64,000 nt of DNA from Bradyrhizobium ontarionense (GCF_021088345.1 NZ_CP088156.1:4526001-4590000); one strand, 5' to 3'; positions 26,674-36,483 are shown, counted from the first letter of the stretch. The notes: a model not told the origin generated them from the letters alone. Program-made: numbers and translations.

Positions 26674-26877
26674 TCAGGCCCGCCAGAACGGCTTGTCGAT
26701 TTCGGCCGCGATATCGCTGCGGGACAGGCCGAGATCGTGCAGGTCGCGCTCCGACCAGAGCGCGAGCTCGTGTCGCGTCCGGTAGCGGAAGCGCCATGCA
26801 GCGATCAGCTCGGCAACGCCCGACCAGAAGCCATGATCATGATGATTCGTCATCGACGAGGAGACGCACGTAGACAT
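26674..26877 (-). CDS. DUF1127 small protein
   Basis: A 67-aa protein with the DUF1127 signature in its second half: FRYRTRHELALWSERDLHDLGLSRSDIAAE and a terminal PFWRA. Small DUF1127 proteins are widespread in rhizobia and affect phosphate, carbon and RNA-related regulation in species where they were studied. A GGAGG site lies 5 bases before the ATG. It is divergent from the LysR gene. Confidence 0.9.
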   Translation of the reverse strand: MSTCVSSSMTNHHDHGFWSGVAELIAAWRFRYRTRHELALWSERDLHDLGLSRSDIAAEIDKPFWRA

Positions 26878-26925
26878 CGAAGCCTCCTGAAATTATCTTG
26901 AGACTGCAATATTGATGGGGCCGCC

Positions 26926-26963
26926 TTCATCCGCAAACGACATTTAATACCGTTTCGGATGAA
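26926..26963. promoter_or_regulatory. Inverted repeat in the DUF1127-LysR gap, candidate LysR site
   Basis: TTCATCCGCAAACG (26926-26939) and CGTTTCGGATGAA (26951-26963) match as inverted arms with one extra base on the left. The dyad lies 29 bases before the LysR start, where a LysR protein would act on itself and possibly on the divergent gene. Confidence 0.5.
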
Positions 26964-26991
26964 ATAACGTCATGGACTGGGGAGACCTTCG

Positions 26992-27915
26992 ATGGCGGCA
27001 CGGCTGCCCTCGCTGAACGGATTGCGGGCGTTCGAGGCCGCTGCGCGGCATCTGAGCTTCACCCAGGCCGCGTCCGAGCTGAACGTGACGCAGACCGCGA
27101 TCAGCCATCAGATCAAGCGGCTGGAGGACGAGCTCGGCATCCGTCTGTTCGTGCGGCAGAATCGCAGCTTGGCGCTGACGCCGCAGGCCCGCGATTACCT
27201 GCCGCTGGTGCGGGCCGCGTTCGACGATCTCAGGCTGGCGACCGAGCGGCTGGTCCGCAAGGACAATGGCAAGGTGCTGACGGTCTCCACCATCGCCTCG
27301 CTTGCCGCCAAATGGCTGCTGCCGCGGCTGACCGCGTTCCAGGAAGCCCATCCCGGCATCGACGTGCGCATCACGACCTCGATGGGGCTGGTCGATTTCC
27401 GCAAGGACGACGTCGACGCCGCGATCCGCTATGGCCGCGGCCACTGGCCGGGCGTGCGCGCGGAATGGCTGATGGCCGATGAGCTGTTTCCAGTGTGCAG
27501 CCCGGCGCTGCTGCAGGGCGGCAGACCGCTGCGCTGTCCGGAAGACCTCGCCCATCACACGCTGCTGCAGGCGAGCAGCGGCTATGACGACGACTGGCGG
27601 CTATGGCTGACGGCGGCGGGGCTGCCCGTGGAGATTTCCAAACAGGCCAGCCTGAGCTTCGACATGGTGTTCATGACCGTCCAGGCCGCGATCGACGGGC
27701 TCGGCGTCGCGGTGGGCCGCACGTCCTACGTCCAGGACGACATCGCCAAGGGCCGGCTCGTCGTGCCGTTCAAGATGGCGCTGCCGACCGACGCCGGCTT
27801 CTATCTGGTGACGCCGGAGGGGCGCAGCGATCCGCCCAAGCTGAAGGCCTTTCGGCAGTGGCTCAAAGCTGCAGCGCAGCAAAATGGCGCGTCGCCAAAT
27901 CCTGTTCAGCGTTAG
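26992..27915 (+). CDS. LysR family regulator, GcvA-like
   Basis: A 307-aa LysR-type protein. The N-terminal winged helix (LNGLRAFEAAARHLSFTQAASELNVTQTAISHQIKRLEDELG, about 9-51) has the GcvA-like H-Q-I-K-R-L-E motif. The effector domain has the ITTSMGLVDFRKDDVDAAIRYGRG segment typical of GcvA relatives. GGGGAG lies upstream of the ATG. The target is unknown. GcvA-like regulators in rhizobia control diverse transport or amino-acid genes, and the next gene on the strand is an MFS carrier. Confidence 0.9.
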   Translation: MAARLPSLNGLRAFEAAARHLSFTQAASELNVTQTAISHQIKRLEDELGIRLFVRQNRSLALTPQARDYLPLVRAAFDDLRLATERLVRKDNGKVLTVSTIASLAAKWLLPRLTAFQEAHPGIDVRITTSMGLVDFRKDDVDAAIRYGRGHWPGVRAEWLMADELFPVCSPALLQGGRPLRCPEDLAHHTLLQASSGYDDDWRLWLTAAGLPVEISKQASLSFDMVFMTVQAAIDGLGVAVGRTSYVQDDIAKGRLVVPFKMALPTDAGFYLVTPEGRSDPPKLKAFRQWLKAAAQQNGASPNPVQR

Positions 27916-28035
27916 GCATTTGACCGCAAAGCTATTGGCCGGCCCGGCCGCACGTGGCAGATTGCCACACCTTTTCCCCGCGGCCGGCGCAGAATGTCTT
28001 CCGCACGAGCCACTCGACGGTAGGAGTTTTCTCGC

Positions 28036-29349
28036 GTGTCAACGACCTCAACCCAGCAGCCGGCCAACGTCAAATCGCGTATCGGCGCGATCCTGCGCGC
28101 CACCAGCGGCAATTTCCTCGAGCAGTTCGATTTCTTCCTGTTCGGCTTCTATGCGAGCGCAATCGGCAAGGCGTTCTTCCCATCGACCGACGAGGCCGCC
28201 TCGCTGCTGAACACGTTCGGCGTGTTCTGGCTGGGCGCGCTGATGCGCCCGGTCGGCGCCATCGTGCTCGGCGCCTATATCGACAGGATCGGCCGCCGCC
28301 AGGGCCTCATCGTGACGCTCGCGATCATGGCGGCCGGCACCGTCGTCATCGCCTTCTGCCCGACCTACGCCACGATCGGCATCGCGGCGCCGGTCATCGT
28401 GCTGCTCGGCCGCCTGCTGCAAGGCTTCTCGGCCGGCGTCGAGCTCGGCGGCGTCTCGGTGTATCTCTCGGAGATCGCAACGCCGGGCAATCGCGGCTTC
28501 TACACCTCGTTCCAGTCCTCGAGCCAGCAGGTCGCGATCTTCGTCGCCTCGATCATCGGCTATCTCCTGAGCGAGAGCATGGACCCCGCCACCGTGACGG
28601 CCTGGGGCTGGCGTATTCCGTTCTTCGTCGGCTGCCTGATCATTCCGCTGATCTTCTTCCTGCGCCGCACGCTGGAGGAGACGCCGGCCTTCCTGGCGAT
28701 GAAGAAGCACCCGACCGCGCGCGAGGTGTTCGCTTCCGCACTCGCCAACTGGCGCATCGTGCTGCTCGGCATGATGATCGCGATCCTGACCACGACGACG
28801 TTCTACTTCGTCACCGTCTATACCCCGACCTTCGGCAAGACCGTGCTGAAGCTGTCGACCGCGGATGCGCTGTTGGTGACGCTGCTGGTCGCCGTCACCA
28901 ACTTCATCTGGAATCCGGTCGGCGGCGCGCTGTCGGACAAATACGGCCGCAAGCCGGTGCTGCTCACGATCGCGGCGCTGGCACTGCTGACCGCCTATCC
29001 CGCGCTCAGCTGGCTGGTGGCGGCGCCGAGCTTCGGCAAGATGCTCGCGGTCGAGATGATGTTCTCGTTCTATTTCGGCATGTACAGCGGCACCATGCTC
29101 GGCGCCCTGGTCGAGATCGTGCCGGCGCATGTCCGCACCACCTGCTTCTCGCTGGCCTTCGCACTCGCCGCGGCGCTGTTCGGCACGTTCACGCCGTTCG
29201 CCTCGACGTGGCTGATCGAGAAGACCGGCGACAAGGCCTCGCCCGGCTACTGGCTGATGTTCGCCGCCGCGCTCGGCATCATCGCGGCGCTCACTGTCTA
29301 TCGCGGCGGCCGCCAGGCGGTTGCGGCGCGCGAGCCGGTGACGGCCTGA
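28036..29349 (+). CDS. MFS transporter, metabolite:H+ symporter family (citrate/tricarballylate-like)
   Basis: A 437-aa carrier with 12 predicted membrane helices. The N-terminal [26 protein letters not shown] stretch and the DRIGRRQGL loop 2-3 motif are typical of the MHS subfamily (CitA/TcuC/ProP-like). It is expected to import a di- or tricarboxylate with protons. The GTG start at 28036 is supported by AGGAG nine bases upstream. It follows the LysR gene on the same strand, which may control it. Confidence 0.9.
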   Translation: MSTTSTQQPANVKSRIGAILRATSGNFLEQFDFFLFGFYASAIGKAFFPSTDEAASLLNTFGVFWLGALMRPVGAIVLGAYIDRIGRRQGLIVTLAIMAAGTVVIAFCPTYATIGIAAPVIVLLGRLLQGFSAGVELGGVSVYLSEIATPGNRGFYTSFQSSSQQVAIFVASIIGYLLSESMDPATVTAWGWRIPFFVGCLIIPLIFFLRRTLEETPAFLAMKKHPTAREVFASALANWRIVLLGMMIAILTTTTFYFVTVYTPTFGKTVLKLSTADALLVTLLVAVTNFIWNPVGGALSDKYGRKPVLLTIAALALLTAYPALSWLVAAPSFGKMLAVEMMFSFYFGMYSGTMLGALVEIVPAHVRTTCFSLAFALAAALFGTFTPFASTWLIEKTGDKASPGYWLMFAAALGIIAALTVYRGGRQAVAAREPVTA

Positions 29350-29360
29350 AGGACAACGCC

Positions 29361-29843
29361 GTGCACGACCTGATCGCCGTCGCCGAGAGCGTCGCAACGC
29401 GCCTGATCGCACGCAAAGAGACCATTGCGGTTGCGGAGTCCTCGGCCGGCGGTCTGATCGCGGCGGCGCTGCTCGCGGTGCCCGGCGCTTCGGCCTATTT
29501 CCTCGGCGGCGCCGTGGTCTATACGCGCGACGCCCGCCGCATCCTGATGGATATCCCGGACGAGGCGATGAAGGGCATCCGCTCGGCCTCCGAGCCCTAT
29601 GCGGAGCTCTTGGCCCGGCAGATCCGCACGCGCTTTGCGACGGATTGGGGCCTGTCGGAAACCGGCGCCGCCGGCTCGACCGGCAACCGCTACGGCGATG
29701 CCGCCGGCCACGCCTGTTTCGCCGTCGCGGGCCCGGCTTCCGGTGTGATCACGCTGGAGAGCGGCAGCAGCGATCGCTTTGCCAACATGCAGCTGTTCGC
29801 GACACGCGCCCTGGAATTGCTGCTGGCGAAGCTCGACGACTAA
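29361..29843 (+). CDS. CinA C-terminal domain protein (nicotinamide-nucleotide amidase-like)
   Basis: A 160-aa single-domain protein matching the CinA C-terminal (PncC) domain, which deamidates nicotinamide mononucleotide. Motifs are AESSAGGLIAAALLAVPGASAYFLGGAVVYT (about 24-54) and the later TGAAGSTGNRYGDAAGHACFAV. The GTG at 29361 has an AAGG site. It lies 11 bases after the MFS stop codon, so the two are probably cotranscribed. The N-terminal MoCF domain of full CinA is absent, as in many stand-alone PncC proteins. Confidence 0.88.
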   Translation: MHDLIAVAESVATRLIARKETIAVAESSAGGLIAAALLAVPGASAYFLGGAVVYTRDARRILMDIPDEAMKGIRSASEPYAELLARQIRTRFATDWGLSETGAAGSTGNRYGDAAGHACFAVAGPASGVITLESGSSDRFANMQLFATRALELLLAKLDD

Positions 29844-29852
29844 GGCCGCGCA

Positions 29853-31193
29853 CTACTTCTCCCGGAACGCACGCATCAGCTGGTCGTGCAGCGGCTTCAT
29901 CAGGTAGGACAGCACGGTGCGGTCGCCGGTCTGCACGAAGGCCTCGACCGGCATGCCCGGGATCAGCTTGGCGTCGCTGAGCCTTGCGATCTCCTCCGGC
30001 GGCATCGAGACGCGGATCGTGTAGTAGCTCTGGCCGGTGCGCTGGTCGGTGGTGACGTCGGGCGAGACGCGGCTGACCACGCCGTTCAGCTCCGGCGTCG
30101 TGCGCTGGTTGAAGGCGGATAGCCGCAGCAGCGTCTTCTGGCCGACCTGCAGCTTGTCGATGTCCTGCGGATTGACCTTGGCCTCGACCTGGAGGTCGTC
30201 GCTCTGCGGCACGATCAGCATGATGGCGTCGCCGGCGGTGATGACGCCGCCGACGGTGTGGACGGTCGATTGCAGCACCATGCCGTCCTGCGGCGCGCGG
30301 ATGTCGACCCGGCGCAGCTGATCCTCGGCGGTGACCTTACGCTCGACGAACTCGCCGATCTTGTCGGTGGTCTCGCGCAGATCCTTGGACACCTCGCTCA
30401 CCATGTCCTTGTCGACCTGGATGATCTGCAGCTCGGTCTCGCTGATCTTGCCCTTGGCCTGCGCCCGCGCCGCAATGAATTGCGCGCGCTCGCCATTGAG
30501 ACGGGCAGCGTCGCGCTCCAGTGTCGTCAGCCGCGACAGCTGCACCAGGTGCTGATCGTAGAGCTGCCGCACGCCATCGAGCTCCTTCTGCACCAGCGCG
30601 ATCTCCTGCTCTTTGGCATTGACCTGCGCCGAGAGGCCCTCGATCTCCTCGTTCAGCTGGGTGACGCGCTCGCGCAGCTGGGCCCTCTGCCCGATGCGGC
30701 CGTTGACGCGAACCTCGAACAGCTTGGTCTCCGAGGCGAGCAGGCTGTTGACGTCGGGATCGCTCAGGCGCTGCAGCAGCTGCGGTGGAAACAGGATCTT
30801 GGCCCAGCCGCGCTGCTCCGCCTCGAGCCGGGCGGCGCGCGCCTGCAGCGCGTCGAGATTCTTGGTGACGATGGCGAGGCTCGCCTTGGTGACGGTGTCG
30901 TCGAGCCGCACCACGATGTCGCCGGACTTGACGACATCACCGTCGCGCGCCCTGAGCTCGCCGACCACGCCGCCGGTCGGGTGCTGCACCTTCTTGACGT
31001 TGGATTCGACGACGATCTGGCCGGGCGCGATCAGTGCGCCGGAGATCTGCTGCGTCGCGGACCAGCCGCCGAGCCCGCCGGCGACCGCAACGACGACCGC
31101 CATGCCGACCAGGAGGTGTCGCCGGATCGACTGCCGCACGCCCTCCGGCTTGCGCGCGCCGGGAACCGGACCGGTGATGACCTGGCTGCTCAT
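29853..31193 (-). CDS. Type I secretion HlyD-family membrane fusion protein
   Basis: A 446-aa periplasmic adaptor linking the ABC exporter to an outer-membrane TolC-type channel. One membrane segment (about 28-50) is followed by a lipoyl-like GELRARDGDVVKSGDIVVRLDD motif (about 78-99). A long coiled-coil region (about 100-300) follows, with a beta-barrel part ending GMPVEAFVQTGDRTVLSYLMKPL. It starts 13 bases after the stop of the ABC protein gene, so they form one operon. PrsE-like in layout. No TolC-like gene is in the window. The large secreted protein at 47284 is a plausible cargo. Confidence 0.92.
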   Translation of the reverse strand: MSSQVITGPVPGARKPEGVRQSIRRHLLVGMAVVVAVAGGLGGWSATQQISGALIAPGQIVVESNVKKVQHPTGGVVGELRARDGDVVKSGDIVVRLDDTVTKASLAIVTKNLDALQARAARLEAEQRGWAKILFPPQLLQRLSDPDVNSLLASETKLFEVRVNGRIGQRAQLRERVTQLNEEIEGLSAQVNAKEQEIALVQKELDGVRQLYDQHLVQLSRLTTLERDAARLNGERAQFIAARAQAKGKISETELQIIQVDKDMVSEVSKDLRETTDKIGEFVERKVTAEDQLRRVDIRAPQDGMVLQSTVHTVGGVITAGDAIMLIVPQSDDLQVEAKVNPQDIDKLQVGQKTLLRLSAFNQRTTPELNGVVSRVSPDVTTDQRTGQSYYTIRVSMPPEEIARLSDAKLIPGMPVEAFVQTGDRTVLSYLMKPLHDQLMRAFREK

Positions 31194-31206
31194 GGGATTT
31201 GGCTGC

Positions 31207-32955
31207 TCATGGCTTCGTCACTCCGGCTTCCGAGACGATCTTGATCGGTGCCGGCGGGCGCGGCTGCAGCACCTGCGCCAGCACGGTGTCCTTCGGCCCG
31301 AACGCCTGCGCGCGGCCATCCTTCATCACCAGGATCTGGTCAACCGCCTCGATGCCGATCGGCCGGTGCGCGACCACGACCACGATCGCGCCGCGCGCCC
31401 GCGCCGAGCGCACCGCGCGCGACAGCGCCTCGTCGCCCTCGGTGTCGAGATTGGAATTGGGCTCGTCGAGCACGATCAGGAACGGGTTGCCATAGAGCGC
31501 GCGCGCCAGCGCGACGCGCTGCGCCTGCCCCGCCGAGAGCGCCGCGCCCTGCTCGCCGATCTGGGTGTCGTAGCCCTCGCGCATCTTGATGATCATGTCG
31601 TGCACGCCGGCCTCCTTGGCGGCGGCAATGACGCCGTCGGCGGAGGCCTGCGGATCGAAGCGGCCGATGTTCTGCGCCACGGTCCCTGCGAACAACTCGA
31701 CGTCCTGGGGCAGATAGCCGATGTGGCGGCCGAGCTCGTCCGACGACCACTGGTCGAGCGCGGCACCGTCGAGCCGGACATGGCCGCGCACCGGACGCCA
31801 GACGCCGACCAGCGCGCGCACCAGCGAGGATTTGCCGGACGCGCTCGGGCCGATGACGCCGAGGCCGTTGCCCGCCGACAGCGCGAAGGTGACATCTTGC
31901 ACGATCAGCTTCTGGTCGCCCGGCGCCACGATCGAGATGGCTTCGACCGAGAGCTTGCTGACCGGCGGCTGCAGCTGGGTCGGCGCTGATCGCTCCGGCA
32001 TGGTCTGCAGCAGCTGATTGAGGCGGCGCCAGCTCTGGCGCGCGGCAACGAAGCTCTTCCAATGCGCGATCGCGAGATCGACCGGCGCCAGCGCCCGCGC
32101 GCTGAGGATGGAGCCGGCAATGATGATGCCGGCGGTCGCCTCCTGGTGGATGACGAGATAGGCGCCGACCGCGAGCACGGCCGACTGCAGCATCATCCGC
32201 AGCACCTTGGCGATCGCGCCCAGGCCGCCGGCGACGTCGCTGGCGCGCTGGTTGCCGGCGAGATATTTCTCGTTGGTCTCGCTCCAGCGCGACAGCATCC
32301 GTCCGGTCATGCCCATCGCGACCAGCACCTCGGCGTTGCGACGGCTTGCGGTCGCGACATCGTTGCGACGAGCGGCCAGCCCCATGGCCTCCTTGGCGGG
32401 GGTCCGGGTGAGGAATTCGGTGATCAGCGTCAGGGTCACCAGGATGACGGCGCCGGCCAGCGCGGTGACGCCGAGCAGCACGTGGAACGCGAAGCAGATT
32501 GCGAGATAAAGCGGCAGCCATGGCAGGTCGAAGAACGCGCCCGGTCCCTGGCTGCCCAGGAAGCTCCTGATGTTGTCGAGATCGCGCAGCGGCTGCAGGC
32601 CCTCGTTGCGCCCGCCGACCGACAGCGGCAATCTCACCACGGTCTCGAACACCCGCGCGTTCAGGCTCTCGTCCAGCGCGGTCCCGATCCGGCCAAGGAT
32701 GCGGCTGCGGATCATGTCGAGCGCGCCCTGGGCGGCGTACAGTCCGGCCGCGATGATGATGAGGCCGATCAGGGTCGGCACGCTGCGGCTCGGCAGCACG
32801 CGGTCATAGACCTCGAGCATGAAGATCGAGCCGGTGAGATACAGCAGGTTGATGATGAAGCTCATCACACCGACGCCGATGAAGGCGCTGCGGCAACCGC
32901 GCAAGGCATTGCTGAGTTCGGAGTGCCTCACGTGAGGTGCGGCCGCCATCACCAC
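31207..32955 (-). CDS. Type I secretion ABC transporter, permease-ATPase
   Basis: A 582-aa ABC exporter half-transporter of the PrtD/PrsD type. The membrane domain (about 25-310) is followed by an ATPase domain: Walker A GPSASGKSS (about 365-373), signature LSAGQAQRVALARAL and Walker B FLIVLDEPN. It has no N-terminal peptidase domain, so it is expected to secrete non-cleaved C-terminal-signal substrates such as RTX proteins. It is the first gene of a two-gene operon with the HlyD adaptor. ATG at 32955. Confidence 0.93.
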   Translation of the reverse strand: MVMAAAPHVRHSELSNALRGCRSAFIGVGVMSFIINLLYLTGSIFMLEVYDRVLPSRSVPTLIGLIIIAAGLYAAQGALDMIRSRILGRIGTALDESLNARVFETVVRLPLSVGGRNEGLQPLRDLDNIRSFLGSQGPGAFFDLPWLPLYLAICFAFHVLLGVTALAGAVILVTLTLITEFLTRTPAKEAMGLAARRNDVATASRRNAEVLVAMGMTGRMLSRWSETNEKYLAGNQRASDVAGGLGAIAKVLRMMLQSAVLAVGAYLVIHQEATAGIIIAGSILSARALAPVDLAIAHWKSFVAARQSWRRLNQLLQTMPERSAPTQLQPPVSKLSVEAISIVAPGDQKLIVQDVTFALSAGNGLGVIGPSASGKSSLVRALVGVWRPVRGHVRLDGAALDQWSSDELGRHIGYLPQDVELFAGTVAQNIGRFDPQASADGVIAAAKEAGVHDMIIKMREGYDTQIGEQGAALSAGQAQRVALARALYGNPFLIVLDEPNSNLDTEGDEALSRAVRSARARGAIVVVVAHRPIGIEAVDQILVMKDGRAQAFGPKDTVLAQVLQPRPPAPIKIVSEAGVTKP

Positions 32956-33143
32956 CGTCTTTCAATTGGTTCAATGAGTTACGTTACCGCCGATCAAACG
33001 GACAAGTTGGCGGCAAACAAGGCGAAATATACTGATTCCTGCGACGAGCGTCCAACGACGCTCGCTTTAGCGTAAATTGGCTATTGTGCCCGGTGTATGT
33101 CGCGCGGCGCAGTGCAAACGTTCAGCCGCACCGGATCGCAGCC

Positions 33144-33413
33144 CTAGAGCCGTCCGCCGGTTCGTACCAGCCGCACCACCAGCAGAAGAATGATGGCACC
33201 GAGCGCGGAGTAGACGATTTCCGACACGAGGCCGGTTCCGATCCGGATGCCGAGCCGCGGGAAGATCAGGCTCGCGACCAGGGCGCCGAGCACGCCGATC
33301 ACGATGTCGCCGACCAGGCCGAAGCCGGTGCCGCGCACGATCTTGCCCGCGAGCCATCCGGCCACGAGGCCCACAAACAAGATGACCAGAATACCTTCGT
33401 TCGATACGTGCAT
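33144..33413 (-). CDS. GlsB/YeaQ/YmgE family small membrane protein
   Basis: An 89-aa inner-membrane protein with three hydrophobic segments (about 7-25, 30-52, 60-82) and the family motif GWLAGKIVRGTGFGLVGDIVIGVLGALV. These are transglycosylase-associated stress proteins of unknown mechanism. GAGGAC precedes the ATG at 33413. It lies upstream of the secretion operon on the same strand, with a 188-base gap holding a small hairpin (33046-33063). Confidence 0.88.
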   Translation of the reverse strand: MHVSNEGILVILFVGLVAGWLAGKIVRGTGFGLVGDIVIGVLGALVASLIFPRLGIRIGTGLVSEIVYSALGAIILLLVVRLVRTGGRL

Positions 33414-33537
33414 CGCATGTCCTCACCCGGCATGGACGATCAGTCCATACGCCCGGTGCATCTTAGAGACGCAGCCGCGACGCGACGACACACCAAGCGC
33501 AGTTTCGTCCCGAGAACAGCACGTTTCGGCCCAACCG

Positions 33538-34521
33538 TTACGTCGCCGCCACACTCGCCGGCGCCTCGGCCAGGATACAGCGCGCCAGCCGCTGCGGCCC
33601 GAGCGCGACGTTCGGCGGCAGGGCCTCGCTGCAGCGTGGCTGGGCCAGGCTGCAGCGCGGCGCGAAGGAGCAGTTCAGCGGCGCCTGGTCGAGCGAGGGC
33701 GGCGTGCCCGGAATGGTCTGCAGCCGCTCGCCGCGCCTCGCGCCGTGCACGGTGGAGGCCAGCAATCCCCTTGCGTAGGGATGCACCGGCGTCCGCACGA
33801 TGTCGCGCAAGGCGCCCTGCTCGACGATCTGACCGGCATACATGACGGCGACACGGTCGCAGATCTCGATCGCAACGCCGATGTCGTGGGTGACGAAGAT
33901 GACGGACATGCCGAACTCGCGCTGCAGCTCGCGCAGCAACAGCAGAATCTGGATCTGCACGGTGGCATCGAGCGCGGTGGTCGGCTCGTCGGCGAGCAGC
34001 ACCTTGGGCCGGCAGGCCAGTGCCAGCGCGATCATCGCCCGTTGCCGCATGCCGCCCGACATCTCGTGCGGATAGGAGTCGAGCCGGCGCTTGGCCGAGG
34101 GAATCCTGACGATGTCGAGCATCTCCAGCGCCCGCGCGCGCCCTTCCGCCTGGCTCTTGCGCTCGTGCCGCATCACGGTCTCGGCGATCTGCTGACCGAT
34201 GGTGTAGACCGGATCGAGCGCGAGCCCCGGCTCCTGGAAGATCATCGAGACCGTGCTGCCGCGAAACTGCGACAGCTCGTCATCGCTCATCGCCAGCACG
34301 TCGCGCCCCATGACCTCGACGCTGCCGGAGATCTGCGTGCGCTTCTTCGGCAACAGCCGCATCAGCGCCCGCATGGTCACGCTCTTGCCGGAGCCGGATT
34401 CGCCGAGCAGGCCCAGCACCTCGCCGTCGGCGAGCGACAGGCTGACATCGTTCACCGCATGCACGGTGCGCTCGCCGGTGAAGCGGATGCTGAGGTCCTT
34501 AATCTCGACGAGGTTGGTCAT
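33538..34521 (-). CDS. Oligopeptide/dipeptide ABC transporter ATP-binding protein (DppD/OppD type)
   Basis: A 327-aa ABC ATPase of the peptide/nickel importer family. Walker A GESGSGKS, signature [11 protein letters not shown], Walker [13 protein letters not shown], and the C-terminal Cys-rich region ([14 protein letters not shown]) typical of Dpp/Opp ATPases, which may hold an iron-sulfur cluster. It is the last gene of the transporter locus on the minus strand. A family D repeat of about 140 bases separates it from the amidase gene before it. Confidence 0.92.
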   Translation of the reverse strand: MTNLVEIKDLSIRFTGERTVHAVNDVSLSLADGEVLGLLGESGSGKSVTMRALMRLLPKKRTQISGSVEVMGRDVLAMSDDELSQFRGSTVSMIFQEPGLALDPVYTIGQQIAETVMRHERKSQAEGRARALEMLDIVRIPSAKRRLDSYPHEMSGGMRQRAMIALALACRPKVLLADEPTTALDATVQIQILLLLRELQREFGMSVIFVTHDIGVAIEICDRVAVMYAGQIVEQGALRDIVRTPVHPYARGLLASTVHGARRGERLQTIPGTPPSLDQAPLNCSFAPRCSLAQPRCSEALPPNVALGPQRLARCILAEAPASVAAT

Positions 34522-34596
34522 GCCCAGGTCTTTGTAGGAGAGGCAATAGGCGCAGCTCGCATGAGTCCTCCGCCGGCGCGGCGCGCGCAGTGCTTA

Positions 34597-34734
34597 CCTC
34601 TCCCCGCTTGCGGGGAGAGGTCGGATTGCATCGAAGATGCAATCCGGGTGAGGGGGTACAGGTCTAACCGCGAACACTTCCCGTGCGTCTGCCCCTCACC
34701 CCAACCCTCTCCCCGTAAGAACGGGGAGAGGGAG
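34597..34734. repeat. Intergenic palindrome, family D
   Basis: CCTCTCCCCGCTTGCGGGG hairpin, GATTGCATCGAAGATGCAATC hairpin, GGGTGAGGGGG, and a final CTCTCCCCGTAAGAACGGGGAG hairpin. Same organisation and nearly the same sequence as 9031-9168. Confidence 0.85.
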
Positions 34735-34849
34735 CCTACCGGCCGTGCTGTGGGTTTATCGGTCTTCCACTGACGCGCGCAGACATCGCTGACGATCCCT
34801 ACCGGGAGGAAGCAGAGCGCCATCGCGGACACAGCGGGGACTACATTGC

Positions 34850-36262
34850 TCATGGCAGCGTCGGCACCCGGGCGTGGAAGTCGGTGGCGCGCTGGAAGGC
34901 AGCGCCGATGGTCAGGATGGTGGCCTCATCGAAGGAGCGGCCGATCAGCTGCATGCCGACCGGCAGGCCCGTCGATGTGAAGCCGGTCGGGATCGCCAGC
35001 GACGGCAGGCCGAGATAGTTGACCGGGCGGGTGAAGCGGGTGATGCGCTGGATCACGGCCTCTGCCCCCGGCGCGCCGCCGACATCGCTCTCGGCAATCG
35101 AGGGTGTCACCAGCGGCGAAACCGGCGCGATCACCGCATCGACGCCGGAGGTCGCCGTGACATGCGCGGCCAGCGCCGCACCGCGCCAGCGCAGCGCTTC
35201 GAGATAGGTGACGCCGGACACGGCCAACGCGTTCTGCAGCCGCATCAGCACCTGCGGACCATAGTCCTGCGGCCGTTCGATCAGCCAGCGCTTGTGAAAG
35301 GCAGCCGCTTCGACCGCCAGCACGAGCTGGCAGGCCGCAGTGAGCTGGCGCTGGTCGGGCAGCTCGACCTGGACGACATCGGCGCCTTCGGTCTTGAGCA
35401 CCGCGATCGTTGCATCGAGGCAGCGCGCCACCTCGGGATCGAGGTCATCGACGTAGAACGCCTTGGGTACGCCGATCTTCAGACCCTTGATCGAAGCCTT
35501 GGTAGCCGCGACATAGTCCTGCACGGGTGAGGTACTGGCGGTCGGATCCTCCGGATCGGGACCGGCCGTCAGGCCGAGCAGCAGCGCGCAATCCTCGGCG
35601 GTCTGCGCCAACGGCCCGACCGTGTCGAGCGACTGCGACAGCGGCATCGCGCCGGCGCGGCTGACGCGGCCCCACGTCACCTTCAGGCCGGTCACGCCGC
35701 AGAAATTCGCGGGCATGCGGATCGAGCCGCCGGTGTCCGAGCCGAGCGCGGCGAAGGTCAGGCGTGCGCCGACCGCCGAGCCCGAGCCGGACGACGAGCC
35801 GCCGGTGACGTAGCCCAGCTTCCAGGGATTGTGCACCGGACCGTAATGGGCGTTGTGGCCGGTCGGACCATAGGCGAACTCCGCCATCTGCAGCGTGCCG
35901 AGCCGGATGGAGCCGGCGTCCTTCAAGCGCTGCAGGGCGGTCGATGTAGTCGTCGCGACGAAGTCGCGCCGGATCAGCGAGCCGCAGGTCGAGACGTGGC
36001 CGGCCTCGTAGTACATGTCCTTGTGCGCCAGCGGCACGCCGTGCAGCGGTCCCCTTGGGCCGACCGTTGCCAACTCCGCGTCAGCTTCGCTCGCGGCCTT
36101 CAGCGCCGGCTCGGACTCGATCGCCATGAAGGCGTTCAGCTTCGGCTGCCATTGCGCGATGCGATGCAGGCAGGAGCGCGTCACCTCGACCGAGGACAGC
36201 TTCTTGTCGGCGATCGCCTGTGCGGCCTCGGTCAGGGTCATCAATGCTGGTTCGGTGCTCAT
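34850..36262 (-). CDS. Amidase (AtzE/GatA-like), inside peptide-transport locus
   Basis: A 470-aa amidase signature enzyme. Lys81 (AHKDMYY), Ser156 (GGSSSGSGSA) and nucleophile Ser180 (SDTGGSIRMPA) form the expected triad. The ATG at 36262 overlaps the stop codon of the small AtzG-like gene upstream by four bases (ATGA), so the two are translationally coupled and probably form a complex, as AtzE with AtzG or GatA with GatC. It is placed between two ABC ATPase genes of a dipeptide-type importer. A substrate brought in by that importer, perhaps an amide or acylated amino compound, is likely (inference). Confidence 0.9.
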   Translation of the reverse strand: MSTEPALMTLTEAAQAIADKKLSSVEVTRSCLHRIAQWQPKLNAFMAIESEPALKAASEADAELATVGPRGPLHGVPLAHKDMYYEAGHVSTCGSLIRRDFVATTTSTALQRLKDAGSIRLGTLQMAEFAYGPTGHNAHYGPVHNPWKLGYVTGGSSSGSGSAVGARLTFAALGSDTGGSIRMPANFCGVTGLKVTWGRVSRAGAMPLSQSLDTVGPLAQTAEDCALLLGLTAGPDPEDPTASTSPVQDYVAATKASIKGLKIGVPKAFYVDDLDPEVARCLDATIAVLKTEGADVVQVELPDQRQLTAACQLVLAVEAAAFHKRWLIERPQDYGPQVLMRLQNALAVSGVTYLEALRWRGAALAAHVTATSGVDAVIAPVSPLVTPSIAESDVGGAPGAEAVIQRITRFTRPVNYLGLPSLAIPTGFTSTGLPVGMQLIGRSFDEATILTIGAAFQRATDFHARVPTLP

Positions 36263-36456
36263 CGGCCCACCTTCAGCGTCTGCGCCACGACGTAGCTCGA
36301 AGGCTCCAGGTCGAACGGCAGGGTGCCGGCGACGGCCGCGAAGTTGTCGAACGCCGGTCCGATCGACTCGGCGATGCGGGTCGCGACCTCCTTGTCGACG
36401 GGCAGGCCGGAGGCCTCCGCGATGGCACTGACTTGCTGGGGCGTGGGTCTGGTCAT
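36259..36456 (-). CDS. AtzG-like small subunit (DUF4089)
   Basis: A 65-aa helical protein, MTRPTPQQVSAIAEASGLPVDKEVATRIAESIGPAFDNFAAVAGTL..., of the GatC-like AtzG/DUF4089 type. These small proteins bind and stabilise AtzE-type amidases. Its stop codon overlaps the amidase start by four bases. It lies 27 bases after the DppF-type ATPase gene. Because it is short, homology is judged from length, composition, position and the coupling. Confidence 0.75.
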   Translation of the reverse strand: MTRPTPQQVSAIAEASGLPVDKEVATRIAESIGPAFDNFAAVAGTLPFDLEPSSYVVAQTLKVGR

Positions 36457-36483
36457 TCCGCTTCTCGCTGCTGGTGTCTGCCG

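Noticed and set aside
27954..29843. 629-codon frame that spans the MFS and CinA genes, suggesting a fusion
   Set aside because: The MFS protein is encoded in another frame with its own GTG and ribosome site; only the CinA part of this long frame is real.
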